Part shown: one piece after another, positions 1 to 6,816 of the stretch | How the letters are laid out: each line of letters starts with the position of its first letter | How positions within the stretch are numbered: the first letter of the stretch is position 1 | DNA from: Bryobacterales bacterium | Lineage (GTDB): Bacteria; Acidobacteriota; Terriglobia; Bryobacterales; Bryobacteraceae | Length of the DNA stretch: 16,586 nucleotides | NCBI GenBank assembly: GCA_003132905.1 | Contig: PKZC01000442.1 | Location: 4,160-20,745, forward strand | Reading direction: 5' to 3' | The notes under the pieces: generated by a model | What the model was told of the DNA's origin: nothing | The model's input: only the letters and a program-made list of their open reading frames with translations | Database searches by the model: none | Translations under genes and position numbers: made by a program

Positions 1-2
1 AA

Positions 3-569
3 CTGATCCTGGAAGACGTCTCCCTCTCTTATCAATTGCTGCGCTACGTCAACTCGCCTTTGTTCGCGTTGACCAGCAACATCCGGTCCATTCGTCAGGC
101 ATTGCTCTATTTCGGCGAGACCGAACTACGCAAATGGATTGCCCTCGCCACGCTCGCGCGTACGGCGGAGGATAAACCGAGCGAGCTGATCCGCCACTCA
201 CTGGTGCGAGCCCGATTCTGCGAATCGGTAGCCCGGCTGGCGGAAAGGGGCCTGGACCAATCCGCGTTCCTCACCGGTCTGTTCTCGCTGCTGGATGCCT
301 TGATGGACCGGCCGCTCGAAGAGACTCTGGCGGCCATGTGCCTGGCGCCTGAAATCGCGGCTGTGCTCAACGGCCAGGCGCCGGAAGGCGGGTCGCTCGC
401 GGGCGTGTACCAACTGGCGCTGGCCTACGAAGCCGCCGATTGGCCGCGCGTCGAACAGATTGCCGGGCAACTCAAGGTTCCCGTCGCCAGCCTCACCGAA
501 ATATATTGCGCGTCAGCCAGCTGGGCGAGTCAGGTATTAGATCCCGGAACCGTCGCCCAGCCAGTCTGA
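3..569 (+). CDS. EAL/HDOD-type signalling protein, C-terminal part (5' end outside window)
   Basis: The reading frame is open from the first bases and ends at TGA 567-569, so only the last 188 codons are present. The visible part reads as an HDOD domain: a helix pattern around DVSLSYQLLRYVNSPLF, then SIRQALLYFGETELRKWIAL, and later the FLTGLFSLLDALMDRPLEE segment. These are typical of the C-terminal half of YuxH-type proteins, which carry an N-terminal EAL domain. HDOD is an HD-like helical domain without the metal-binding HD pair and is thought to act in signal transduction as a protein-interaction module. An EAL domain, often degenerate, should lie upstream, but this cannot be seen. A TTG at position 36 is an internal leucine codon rather than a start, because homology-like sequence continues before it. 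The gene converges with the actin-like gene, leaving 17 bases between the two stops and no obvious terminator. Confidence 0.8.
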   Translation: MILEDVSLSYQLLRYVNSPLFALTSNIRSIRQALLYFGETELRKWIALATLARTAEDKPSELIRHSLVRARFCESVARLAERGLDQSAFLTGLFSLLDALMDRPLEETLAAMCLAPEIAAVLNGQAPEGGSLAGVYQLALAYEAADWPRVEQIAGQLKVPVASLTEIYCASASWASQVLDPGTVAQPV

Positions 570-586
570 TTTACCCGCGTTTACCT

Positions 587-1591
587 TTACAAGTCGGCCA
601 GCGCGGCGACCAACGCACCTTTTGCGGAGGCGTGCAGCGGATCGGCCGCAATACGAATTTCATTGGCGGCGATTGGCAGCCCACTCTCTAGCAGCGCCTT
701 CTCAAAACGATCGCGGAAACCCTCCGGCATCGCCGTTCCACCGCTCAGCACGATAGGCAGCGGGCGGCCGGATTTCGGTAAGTTGCGCGAGTTAGAAAAC
801 GCCTGCTTCATGCCCTGCACCAGCGACTGGATCATTTCGTCGTAGTACACGCCCAGCACCTGCTGCAGCTTGTCGGCGAAGAAGCCGTTGAAATGGAAAG
901 AGTCCTCTTTGACGATGCGGACGCGGTTGGCGCGCTCGCCGGTGATGGCGGCCGCGCTGCTGTCGATGTAGTCGCCCGCCTTGGGAATGGAGAAGCTGAA
1001 CACGGGAACCGAGAGATAAGCCACGCACACGTTGCACAGGCCGCCTCCACAGCTGATCCCGATGCCGGTGTAATTGGAGCTCTCAAGTTCGGAGTAAATT
1101 ACCGCCAGGCCCTCGTTGATGCTTTTTACTTCATAGCCCAGTTCGCTGAGAATCTGGCGCAGCGTGGCTTCGTGATAGGTAAGGTTGTCCTCCGCACCCA
1201 ACGGCGCGGCCGGAACGGTGAAGCACAACTTCTGCCGATCCTTCACCGGATCCACCAAAGATTCCACGATCTTGCGCAGCATGCCCAGGCTCTCTGGCTC
1301 GGCCGGGTTCAGTATGCCTTTGTCCATGGTGCGGCGCGTTTCCACGTTGAGCACGTCGGCGAACCGGTCCGATTCGTTGCCATGCACCACGATATCGGTG
1401 CCGTCCACGGTATGCGGCACTTTTTCCTTCTTGAGCACGCTCTCGGCCATCTTGGAAAATGGAATGGTGACGAAAGCGTTCAACTGCGTCTCGTATTGAA
1501 ACTCTTCGCCCACTCGTTGCGCCAGGCAGATGCGGCTGGTGCCGACATCCAATCCCACCGCGGAATTGTTGACTTTGTCGTTATGTCTCAT
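587..1591 (-). CDS. MreB/FtsA/MamK-like actin-family ATPase
   Basis: This is a 334-residue cytoplasmic protein with the actin/Hsp70 ATPase signature in order: phosphate-1 loop GLDVGTSRICLA at residues 13-24, a connect-1-like SINEGLAVIY near 157-166, phosphate-2 GIGISCGGGLCN at 176-187, and the adenosine motif VLSGGTAMPEGF at 281-292. The length fits bacterial actins (about 330-350). It lacks the extra 1C domain expected of FtsA, so an MreB- or MamK-like filament former is more likely. I chose ATG 1589-1591 rather than the longer frame starting at 1798, because the extra 69 residues are arginine-rich noise that coincides with the end of the neighbouring amidase gene. The start overlaps the amidase stop by 11 bases, suggesting translational coupling. 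I infer a role in envelope growth or division from the amidase partner. The family recalls a conserved hypothetical of Acidobacteriota, but I have no assigned name. Confidence 0.85.
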   Translation of the reverse strand: MRHNDKVNNSAVGLDVGTSRICLAQRVGEEFQYETQLNAFVTIPFSKMAESVLKKEKVPHTVDGTDIVVHGNESDRFADVLNVETRRTMDKGILNPAEPESLGMLRKIVESLVDPVKDRQKLCFTVPAAPLGAEDNLTYHEATLRQILSELGYEVKSINEGLAVIYSELESSNYTGIGISCGGGLCNVCVAYLSVPVFSFSIPKAGDYIDSSAAAITGERANRVRIVKEDSFHFNGFFADKLQQVLGVYYDEMIQSLVQGMKQAFSNSRNLPKSGRPLPIVLSGGTAMPEGFRDRFEKALLESGLPIAANEIRIAADPLHASAKGALVAALADL

Positions 1592-2798
1592 GACGATTGT
1601 CGCTGGCGGTGGCCGCTGCCTTGAGCGCCGCCAATACCTCCTTGTATTTCTTTTGAAGAATGGCTCTGTAACGGGAAACGGGGATGCCGCGCGCCGCCGC
1701 CTGCTTTTGCATCTGATCTTCGGCCAGAGCCAGACCTTGCCAGAGGCGAACGCCGGTTGCGTGCATGAATGTAGGATCGTAGTCGAACCCAAACGCATAA
1801 ATGCTGGGCGGCGGCAGCGCGTAGTTATCGCTTAAACCGATCTCGTGAAATGGAAAATTGCCCGCCCAGTCCGTGTGGTAACCCACCAGCATGTTGTCCG
1901 GATTCACTGAAACCTGCGCGTGGGTGACGCAGTTCGATTGCGGAATATGGTATTTGGAACGCAGCATTTCAGTGAGAATGCGTGCCGCGTGAACCTGCGC
2001 GGGATTGGCCGAAGGCATGTCGCCCAGCTGGGTCTGGGTCTCAAACGCGATTCCCAGGAAGCTGCTGTTCAGGTTCACGAAGATGTTGTTGCCGTCCGCC
2101 CAAACCGAATAGCCCGCGTGATTGGCCACATCGGCCTCCGGAACGATGCGGAACACCTGGCCAAAACGATCGATCAGAAAATGATAGCTATGATTCTGCC
2201 CTACCACGCCGATTACGGCCTTGCCGATGCGCTTCAGCCGGGCGTTCTGGTCTGGAGTGAAACGCGCCTGATCGCTTTCGGTGGTGTGATAGACGATGCC
2301 CGCGGGCTCAGAACGCCACACCGGCTGCGTCGCATCAATGGCGCCGCGTTGGTAGACCGGATAAAAGACGCGCTTCTCGTTAGGCTTGACGTAGCGATCG
2401 TCAATCCGCAATCCATTGCTGAAGGTTTCGAATTCGTGCGTTTGATCCACCAGCCAGACGTTGGGGATCGCGTCGGGCACAGTGACGCCCTGGCTCTCAG
2501 CCGTGAATTGCGCGATAGAGTGCGGCGGCAGAGAACCCTTGCTGCCGGATGAGGCCTTGAATTTCGGAATGAGAAGACTGCCGAAGAGCAGCGCCAGGCC
2601 CAGCACCGCGAACCTTTTGGCGTGCGAAGACTTCGTAGAGTGTAGAGCCGGTCGGCCTGTCGCCAATCCCATGCTGCCTTGCAAATAGCGCAGACGTGCA
2701 ACAGGGTCTTGGATTTGTCCTGCCCGTTGTTCGACAAAGAAGCCGACGAGATTGCGAGGGATCAGCCGCACGCCATGCACCCATAGTCTTATCGGCAA
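1581..2798 (-). CDS. Membrane-anchored N-acetylmuramoyl-L-alanine amidase (amidase_2 / PGRP fold)
   Basis: The product is predicted to cut the amide bond between N-acetylmuramic acid and L-alanine of peptidoglycan. The 405-residue frame has a cytoplasmic N-terminus, one membrane segment near residues 61-78 (KRFAVLGLALLFGSLLIP), and then a periplasmic catalytic domain from about 165 to 320. Likely zinc ligands are H171 in IVYHTTES, H293 in NCVTHAQVS and D310 in GYHTDWAGNFPF, the amidase_2 spacing. About 80 residues follow, ending in a lysine- and alanine-rich helix. The start is uncertain: TTG 2796-2798 gives the full frame, GTG codons lie at codons 7 and 10, and ATG at codon 43 (2670-2672) would still keep the membrane segment; none has a strong Shine-Dalgarno. 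The conserved-looking stretch before codon 43 favours an upstream start. The stop overlaps the actin-like gene, so the two probably share one mRNA. Confidence 0.85.
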   Translation of the reverse strand: MPIRLWVHGVRLIPRNLVGFFVEQRAGQIQDPVARLRYLQGSMGLATGRPALHSTKSSHAKRFAVLGLALLFGSLLIPKFKASSGSKGSLPPHSIAQFTAESQGVTVPDAIPNVWLVDQTHEFETFSNGLRIDDRYVKPNEKRVFYPVYQRGAIDATQPVWRSEPAGIVYHTTESDQARFTPDQNARLKRIGKAVIGVVGQNHSYHFLIDRFGQVFRIVPEADVANHAGYSVWADGNNIFVNLNSSFLGIAFETQTQLGDMPSANPAQVHAARILTEMLRSKYHIPQSNCVTHAQVSVNPDNMLVGYHTDWAGNFPFHEIGLSDNYALPPPSIYAFGFDYDPTFMHATGVRLWQGLALAEDQMQKQAAARGIPVSRYRAILQKKYKEVLAALKAAATASDNRHET

Positions 2799-2879
2799 AT
2801 CGGAGAAAAAGCCTTATAGACCCGAGGGGAACACCGCAGGACCCATCAGGGAAACAACTCAGTAGTACTCAATCGGCGG

Positions 2880-2885
2880 TATTAT
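2880..2885 (+). promoter_or_regulatory. Candidate -10 element in the divergent amidase / secreted-protein spacer
   Basis: TATTAT matches five of six bases of the sigma-70 -10 consensus and lies 43 bases before the ATG of the secreted protein. No convincing TTGACA-like -35 is seen 16-18 bases upstream, so the call is weak. The 129-base spacer (2799-2927) separates two divergent genes and must carry promoters for both. Confidence 0.25.
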
Positions 2886-2927
2886 TCCGTATTAGGAGCA
2901 CCTGATGCATTTAGGAGGAGTGACGCA

Positions 2928-3536
2928 ATGAAACGCCTGCTCGCATCTTTTGCGGTGTTGCTATCGGTAGCCGCCGCGGCCGAAATCCCTCCCGGCGCGC
3001 ACGTGCTCCTGCGCATGGAAAACTCGGTCAATACCCGCACGGCTCAGGACGGCGACTTCGTGTACCTGCGGACCGCCGTGCCTATCGCGGTGGACGGCCA
3101 GATCGCCGTGCCCACTGGAAGCTACGTGCAGGGCGTGGTTACCGAAGCCAAGCGCAGCGGACGCGTGAAAGGACGGGCGCAGCTGGCCATCCGCCTGGAA
3201 ACCCTGACGCTCGCGAGCGGGAAAGTCTACAAATTCTCGCCGCACGTCAGAGCGGTGGATGCGGGCGAGACCGGCCAGAAAGTGGTGGGCCCGGAGAATA
3301 CCGTCGAGCAGTCTTCCAGCCGAGGCCAGGATGCCGAGCGAATCGCGATCCTGGCGGGCAGCGGCGCGGGCATCGGTGGCATTGCCGATCGTAGCTGGAA
3401 AGGCGCGGGGATCGGCGCAGGCGTGGGTTCGGCGGTGGGGTTGGCAACGGTGCTGCTCACGCGCGGCAAAGAAGTGGAGCTGCGGCAAGGGTCAACGCTG
3501 GATGTTGTTTTCGACCGGCCAGTGACGCTCGAGTGA
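2928..3536 (+). CDS. Secreted TrbI/VirB10-like beta protein with glycine zipper
   Basis: A 202-residue exported protein. It has a Sec signal peptide (MKRLLASFAVLLSVAAAA, cut before EIPPG), then a beta-rich stretch of alternating short strands (VPIAVDGQIAVPTGSYVQG, SGRVKGRAQLAIRLETLTL) recalling the C-terminal barrel of VirB10/TrbI proteins. Residues about 143-180 form a glycine-rich zipper-like segment (AGSGAGIGGIADRSWKGAG) that could insert in or cross a membrane. The C-terminus (VELRQGSTLDVVFDRPVTL) is another strand pair. The start is firm: AGGAGGAG at 2913-2920 stands just before the ATG. No other type IV secretion gene is nearby, so I do not infer a secretion machine. A general envelope or outer-membrane role is more likely. 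Its stop overlaps the GTG of the LOG gene by four bases (GTGA), so the two are co-translated. Confidence 0.7.
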   Translation: MKRLLASFAVLLSVAAAAEIPPGAHVLLRMENSVNTRTAQDGDFVYLRTAVPIAVDGQIAVPTGSYVQGVVTEAKRSGRVKGRAQLAIRLETLTLASGKVYKFSPHVRAVDAGETGQKVVGPENTVEQSSSRGQDAERIAILAGSGAGIGGIADRSWKGAGIGAGVGSAVGLATVLLTRGKEVELRQGSTLDVVFDRPVTLE

Positions 3537-4120
3537 AGTTGAAACGAGTCTGTGTATTCTGCGGGTCCAGTCTCGGGGTTCATCCAGCGTATGCGCAAGC
3601 AGCCGATGAAACCGGACGAATCTTAGCTCAGCGCGGCATCGAGTTGGTCTATGGCGGTGGCAAAGTGGGCCTGATGGGCAGAATTGCCGATGCTTGCCTT
3701 GGTCACGGCGGCCGAGTGATCGGTGTGATGCCAAAGGCCCTGGTTGAGAAAGAGATCGGCCATCAGGGGCTCACCCAACTGCGCGTCGTCGCCTCCATGC
3801 ATGAGCGAAAGGCACTCATGGCCGACTTGGCCGGCGCGTTCATTGCAATGCCCGGCGGCTTTGGAACCTGGGAGGAGTTTTGCGAGGTGCTCACCTGGTC
3901 TCAACTTGGCCTGCAGCGGAAAGCCTGCGCTCTTCTCAATGTGAACGGCTATTACGATCCTTTGCTTCGGATGGCGGATCGCGCCGTTGAGCACGGCTTC
4001 GTGCGCAATGTTCACCGCGAGCTTCTGCTTTCCGACACGGAGCCGGATCGCCTGCTGGATCGTCTGGCCGGCTACACAGTTCCCTTAGTGGACAAATGGA
4101 TCGGACCTTCCAACCGTTAG
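3533..4120 (+). CDS. LOG-family phosphoribohydrolase (cytokinin riboside 5'-monophosphate type)
   Basis: A 195-residue cytosolic enzyme of the LOG / TIGR00730 family, which cleaves ribose 5-phosphate from (modified) adenosine monophosphates to release the base. The diagnostic motif PGGFGTWEE is at residues 107-115, and the substrate-binding MHERK is at 89-93. The Rossmann-like start VCVFCGSSLG (6-15) and YGGGKVGLMG (40-49) complete the fold. The length is normal. It starts with GTG at 3533, inside the stop of the preceding gene (GTGA overlap), so it depends on that gene for expression. Bacterial members are often called lysine decarboxylases in databases, which is an old misannotation. The physiological substrate in a soil bacterium is not evident here; salvage or clearance of modified nucleotides is the usual proposal. 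Confidence 0.9.
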   Translation: MKLKRVCVFCGSSLGVHPAYAQAADETGRILAQRGIELVYGGGKVGLMGRIADACLGHGGRVIGVMPKALVEKEIGHQGLTQLRVVASMHERKALMADLAGAFIAMPGGFGTWEEFCEVLTWSQLGLQRKACALLNVNGYYDPLLRMADRAVEHGFVRNVHRELLLSDTEPDRLLDRLAGYTVPLVDKWIGPSNR

Positions 4121-4121
4121 G

Positions 4122-4148
4122 GCTTTCGACTATTGGCTTAACGAAAGC
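4122..4148 (+). terminator. Inverted repeat just after the LOG stop (possible terminator)
   Basis: GCTTTCG at 4122-4128 is perfectly complementary to CGAAAGC at 4142-4148, a seven-base stem with a 13-base loop starting two bases after the stop codon. There is no T run after it, so intrinsic termination is doubtful. It may instead protect the 3' end of the mRNA. It also sits at the left edge of the lower-GC segment. Confidence 0.4.
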
Positions 4149-4354
4149 ATGTCCATTACCTCCAGATATTGTTGCGTTCCGCCTATAGATCAAGTGAAGA
4201 TGAGCCAAATGGCAAACGGGACGCAGTAGTCTAATAAAGAGTATCAATTGGTCGTCGAGAGCGGGGTACAGAGAACACTGATTTGAAAAACATAGGTACA
4301 GCGGCAAGCCAGACCTCGCGATGGACTGAAATGCTTAACTTCTCGAAGCCACGT

Positions 4355-4376
4355 CTGTGGGCACGAATACCCACAG
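4355..4376. repeat. Perfect inverted repeat upstream of the primase-like / dGTPase pair
   Basis: CTGTGGG (4355-4361) and CCCACAG (4370-4376) are exact reverse complements around an eight-base loop. No T run follows on either strand, so it is not a classical terminator. Its place 58 bases before the ATG at 4434 and just upstream of a possible -10 fits an operator for a dimeric repressor, or a 5' RNA hairpin. No regulator gene lies beside it. Confidence 0.45.
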
Positions 4377-4433
4377 GGGAAAATCACGGCTCAATCGAGT
4401 CGCCCAATTTGCCGAATATGTTAGTCTACGACC

Positions 4434-5165
4434 ATGAGTGCCGCCGTGGATAATCTCGTTGGACTCACAGCGGCGCAAGCGCTCGGCGTGCTCCTATCGT
4501 CGTTACAAGATGTAAAAGAAGTTCGCCTCGCCGAATGTCGACCCCTGCCTCCTCTTCAACTACGTCTGAATTTTACAGACGCCGAGCGCCTGGTTTTTGA
4601 GAGGGCTCTCACGCTTCGCTCCCACACTGGTCTCTCGTTCTGGGACGCCGCTTTGCTCACACTTCCAGAGGTGCCCGGGGCGATGAGGCTGCTTGATGCG
4701 GCTACAGCTCACGTGTCTTTCCACGGACACGAGATTCCGCTCTCTTGGTGTTCAGCTGCAGTCGGCGGGATTGAGCAGGCGTGCTCCGAATTCGTAGACA
4801 CAAGCGGAGCCAGTCTGGCGTTCCTCTCGGAGGTGGTCTGCCATGATGGGTCACTGCGCCATCTACCGATGATCGACTTTCACGCGTTCAAATCTCTCCC
4901 CAACCAGCAAATCGTAGAAGCTGTCGCAAAGCGGTTATTTCCGAGCGGCTCCATTCTCTTGGAATCCGGAGAATCCTACCACGCATATGGCACTGAGCTG
5001 CTAACCGAGGCGGAATTCCGGGGCTTTATGGGCAAGGCTCTGTTATGCGCACCGATCGTTGATCGGGCCTACCTAGCGCATCAGATAATCGAGGGCCGCT
5101 GCGCTCTCAGGCTTACTCCGGGTGGGGGCAAGTCCTGCACTCCTAAGGTGATAGCAGTTCTGTAA
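4434..5165 (+). CDS. Divergent archaeo-eukaryotic-primase-like protein paired with dGTPase
   Basis: A 243-residue protein without signal peptide or membrane segment. I recognise no named family with certainty. Its C-terminal half has, in the right order, sequences that look like the three AEP primase motifs: MIDFHAF at 146-152, where the usual D-x-D is reduced to one aspartate; ESGESYHAYG at 177-186, matching the SG-x-x-x-H nucleotide-binding motif; and PIVDRAYLAH at 207-216, followed by RLTPGGGKSCTPKVI at 226-240, like the arginine/lysine tail of primases. The N-terminal 130 residues are helical with no motif I know. Loss of the second acidic residue suggests it binds nucleotides or primer ends rather than polymerising. 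I recall the label 'primase 1D-like' being used for such proteins but could not check it. It ends seven bases before the dGTPase start, so the two form one unit. A role as sensor or partner of the dGTPase is inference. Confidence 0.55.
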   Translation: MSAAVDNLVGLTAAQALGVLLSSLQDVKEVRLAECRPLPPLQLRLNFTDAERLVFERALTLRSHTGLSFWDAALLTLPEVPGAMRLLDAATAHVSFHGHEIPLSWCSAAVGGIEQACSEFVDTSGASLAFLSEVVCHDGSLRHLPMIDFHAFKSLPNQQIVEAVAKRLFPSGSILLESGESYHAYGTELLTEAEFRGFMGKALLCAPIVDRAYLAHQIIEGRCALRLTPGGGKSCTPKVIAVL

Positions 5166-5172
5166 GGCTAGC

Positions 5173-6570
5173 GTGCATAAGGCCGGCAAAGGGAAAGAGT
5201 TCGCGGACACATGCAAGCGCCTCATCTCAGCCGAGCGCCTCCGGTTGACCCGTGTTAAGGGTCGATCTGATCTCGACGCGCGTACCGAATTCGAAAACGA
5301 CTTTGATCGCGTTGTTTTTAGCTCTTCGTTTCGTCGGCTACGCAACAAGGCTCAGGTCTTTTCGTTGGATCCGCACGATTTCGTTCGAACTAGACTCACT
5401 CATTCAATTGAGGTATCAACAATTGGCAGGTCGCTCGGAGAGGGTGCCGCAGCGGGTTTGGTTCGCGAATATCCTGAATTCAACGACCTACTTCCATCGA
5501 GGCTTACGGCGGACGTAGGCACCATCGTAGCGACTGCCTGCCTGCTACACGATATAGGAAATCCTCCGTTCGGTCATTCTGGAGAAAAAGCGATTGGAAA
5601 ATGGTTCGCGGGGAACGTTGATGAAGGGAAGAAGTTGAAGCTTAGTGATAAGCAGGAGCGCGAGGATTTGATGATGTTCGAAGGAAACGCGCAGGGTTTA
5701 CGAATTGCAACCCGGCTCCAGTGGACCGGAGACGACTTTGGCATGAACTTGACGGCTGCGACGCTATCAGCCTTGATAAAATATCCTTGCTCGTCGAATG
5801 AGATGAGGACTGACGGGTCAAAGTCATTGAAAAAGTTTGGCTATTTTAAATCCGATACAATCGCGTTCGAAAAGATTCGATCGTTTACAGGTCTAGTTGA
5901 ACATCAACGGAATCCGCTTACGTATCTCATGGAAGCCGCAGATGATATCGCGTACGCGACCGGCGACATAGAAGATGTGTTAAAAAAGGGCTTCGTTGAC
6001 TACGCAACGATCCGCGCAATGCTAGAGGCAACGAAAAATGACTCTAAGAGGTGTGTGGAGAAATTCTTAGACAAGCCTTACGATGAATTCTCCGGGCTTG
6101 CCCCAGGTGAACGACGACAATTAGCCATTCAACGCTTCTGTCAGATGGCGATCAGATTGATGATGAAGTCAGCGATACAGGCTTTCCTCGCTAATTTTAG
6201 CTTGATCATGGATGGCTCCTTTAACGAAGATCTTGTTGGGGCAATGTCGATGAGCGACCTTTGCCAGACGCTTAAGGCAATAATGGAGCAGCACGTATAT
6301 TCTCATGTTGAAATTGCCTACCGTGAGCAAACGGCTAGGAGTGTAATCGGTGGTCTTCTAGAAGCAATTATCGAAGAACTGCAGGACCGCCCCGACGGTG
6401 CACTTGCTAAATCGACATATCGCGACGCCCCGATACACACGGGTGAAAGTTATGGCGCCAGCGAAAACTACCGGATCGCACAGCGAGCTACCGACTACAT
6501 TGCGGGAATGACTGATGGCTATGCACTCGCGCAATTCCAGCGAATATCGGGGATGCGCGCAATCTTCTAG
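5173..6570 (+). CDS. dgt: dGTPase-family HD triphosphohydrolase
   Basis: A 465-residue cytosolic HD-domain enzyme of the dGTP triphosphohydrolase family, which splits dNTPs (classically dGTP) to nucleoside and tripolyphosphate. The metal site is intact: H77 in RTRLTHSIEV, HD 126-127 in CLLHDIGNPPFGH, and D258 in YLMEAADDIAYA. Also present are the EGN-x-Q motif (170-174, FEGNAQGL) and the N-terminal FRRLRNKAQVF segment. The length is close to the usual 440-510, so the gene is complete. The start is GTG at 5173, with only a weak AAGG seven bases after the previous stop, so translation is probably coupled to the upstream gene. dGTPases are housekeeping enzymes in some bacteria but are also established antiphage effectors that deplete dNTPs. 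The association with a primase-like protein and the atypical composition favour the defence or mobile role here, as an inference. The row 5941-6000 has 29 G/C of 60, against 37 of 60 for 3001-3060. Confidence 0.9.
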   Translation: MHKAGKGKEFADTCKRLISAERLRLTRVKGRSDLDARTEFENDFDRVVFSSSFRRLRNKAQVFSLDPHDFVRTRLTHSIEVSTIGRSLGEGAAAGLVREYPEFNDLLPSRLTADVGTIVATACLLHDIGNPPFGHSGEKAIGKWFAGNVDEGKKLKLSDKQEREDLMMFEGNAQGLRIATRLQWTGDDFGMNLTAATLSALIKYPCSSNEMRTDGSKSLKKFGYFKSDTIAFEKIRSFTGLVEHQRNPLTYLMEAADDIAYATGDIEDVLKKGFVDYATIRAMLEATKNDSKRCVEKFLDKPYDEFSGLAPGERRQLAIQRFCQMAIRLMMKSAIQAFLANFSLIMDGSFNEDLVGAMSMSDLCQTLKAIMEQHVYSHVEIAYREQTARSVIGGLLEAIIEELQDRPDGALAKSTYRDAPIHTGESYGASENYRIAQRATDYIAGMTDGYALAQFQRISGMRAIF

Positions 6571-6816
6571 GGGCGACGGCGGGAATTTCGCCTCCGCTCT
6601 GAGACGCTTGACATCGGTCAGGTGACAACACCAAGCCACACGGCTTCGCGTGGGCTACCAGTTGGCTTCTACCGCCCCCGTCGCTATGAGGGAACCTATT
6701 CAGTTAAACAGCGCCGCTCAAACTTCGCAAGAGGCTGCCAAGGGCGACCATCAGGCTCAGCGGCTATTGGCACGAGAGTCCGCAAAATCGGGCGTCAAGT
6801 AAACCTTCACTCACCT
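6571..6816. other. Non-coding spacer between convergent dGTPase and permease genes
   Basis: 246 bases with no supportable gene. An imperfect hairpin lies at 6634-6656: nine paired positions with one mismatch and one bulge around a GCTT loop, no T run. A small GGCG/CGCC stem occurs at about 6579-6593, right after the dGTPase stop. Either could be a weak terminator for the convergent genes. An 8-base match (CTATTGGC) is shared with the left spacer near 4130, too short to call an attachment site. Confidence 0.4.

Larger units (their letters stand above)
4121..4433. other. 313-base non-coding region at the left edge of the lower-GC segment
   Basis: No convincing gene is present in either strand here; the one frame crossing it on the minus strand is a shadow. 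It holds two perfect seven-base inverted repeats (4122-4148 and 4355-4376). The bases before the next gene contain TATGTT (4417-4422), a possible -10 that would start transcription only a few bases before the ATG at 4434, so a leaderless mRNA is possible. No Shine-Dalgarno is visible before that ATG. Composition drops here relative to the left flank. Confidence 0.5.

Noticed and set aside
893..1624. Plus-strand frame of 243 codons opposite the actin-like gene
   Set aside because: Shadow frame; the actin motifs are all on the minus strand.
1592..1798. N-terminal extension of the actin-like protein
   Set aside because: 69 arginine-rich residues lying within the amidase coding region; the family N-terminus begins at ATG 1589-1591.
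4116..4142. attC-like pieces (GTTAGGG and GCTTAAC) after the LOG gene
   Set aside because: Order is reversed and spacing too short for an integron attC, the first does not fit GTTRRRY exactly, and no integrase or second site is seen.
6634..6656. Hairpin between dGTPase and permease as a transcription terminator
   Set aside because: Imperfect stem and no T run on either strand; kept only as a note in the spacer entry.
4130..6775. Possible attachment-site direct repeat CTATTGGC at both ends of the lower-GC segment
   Set aside because: Only eight bases, expected by chance over such spacers; no integrase or tRNA end nearby.
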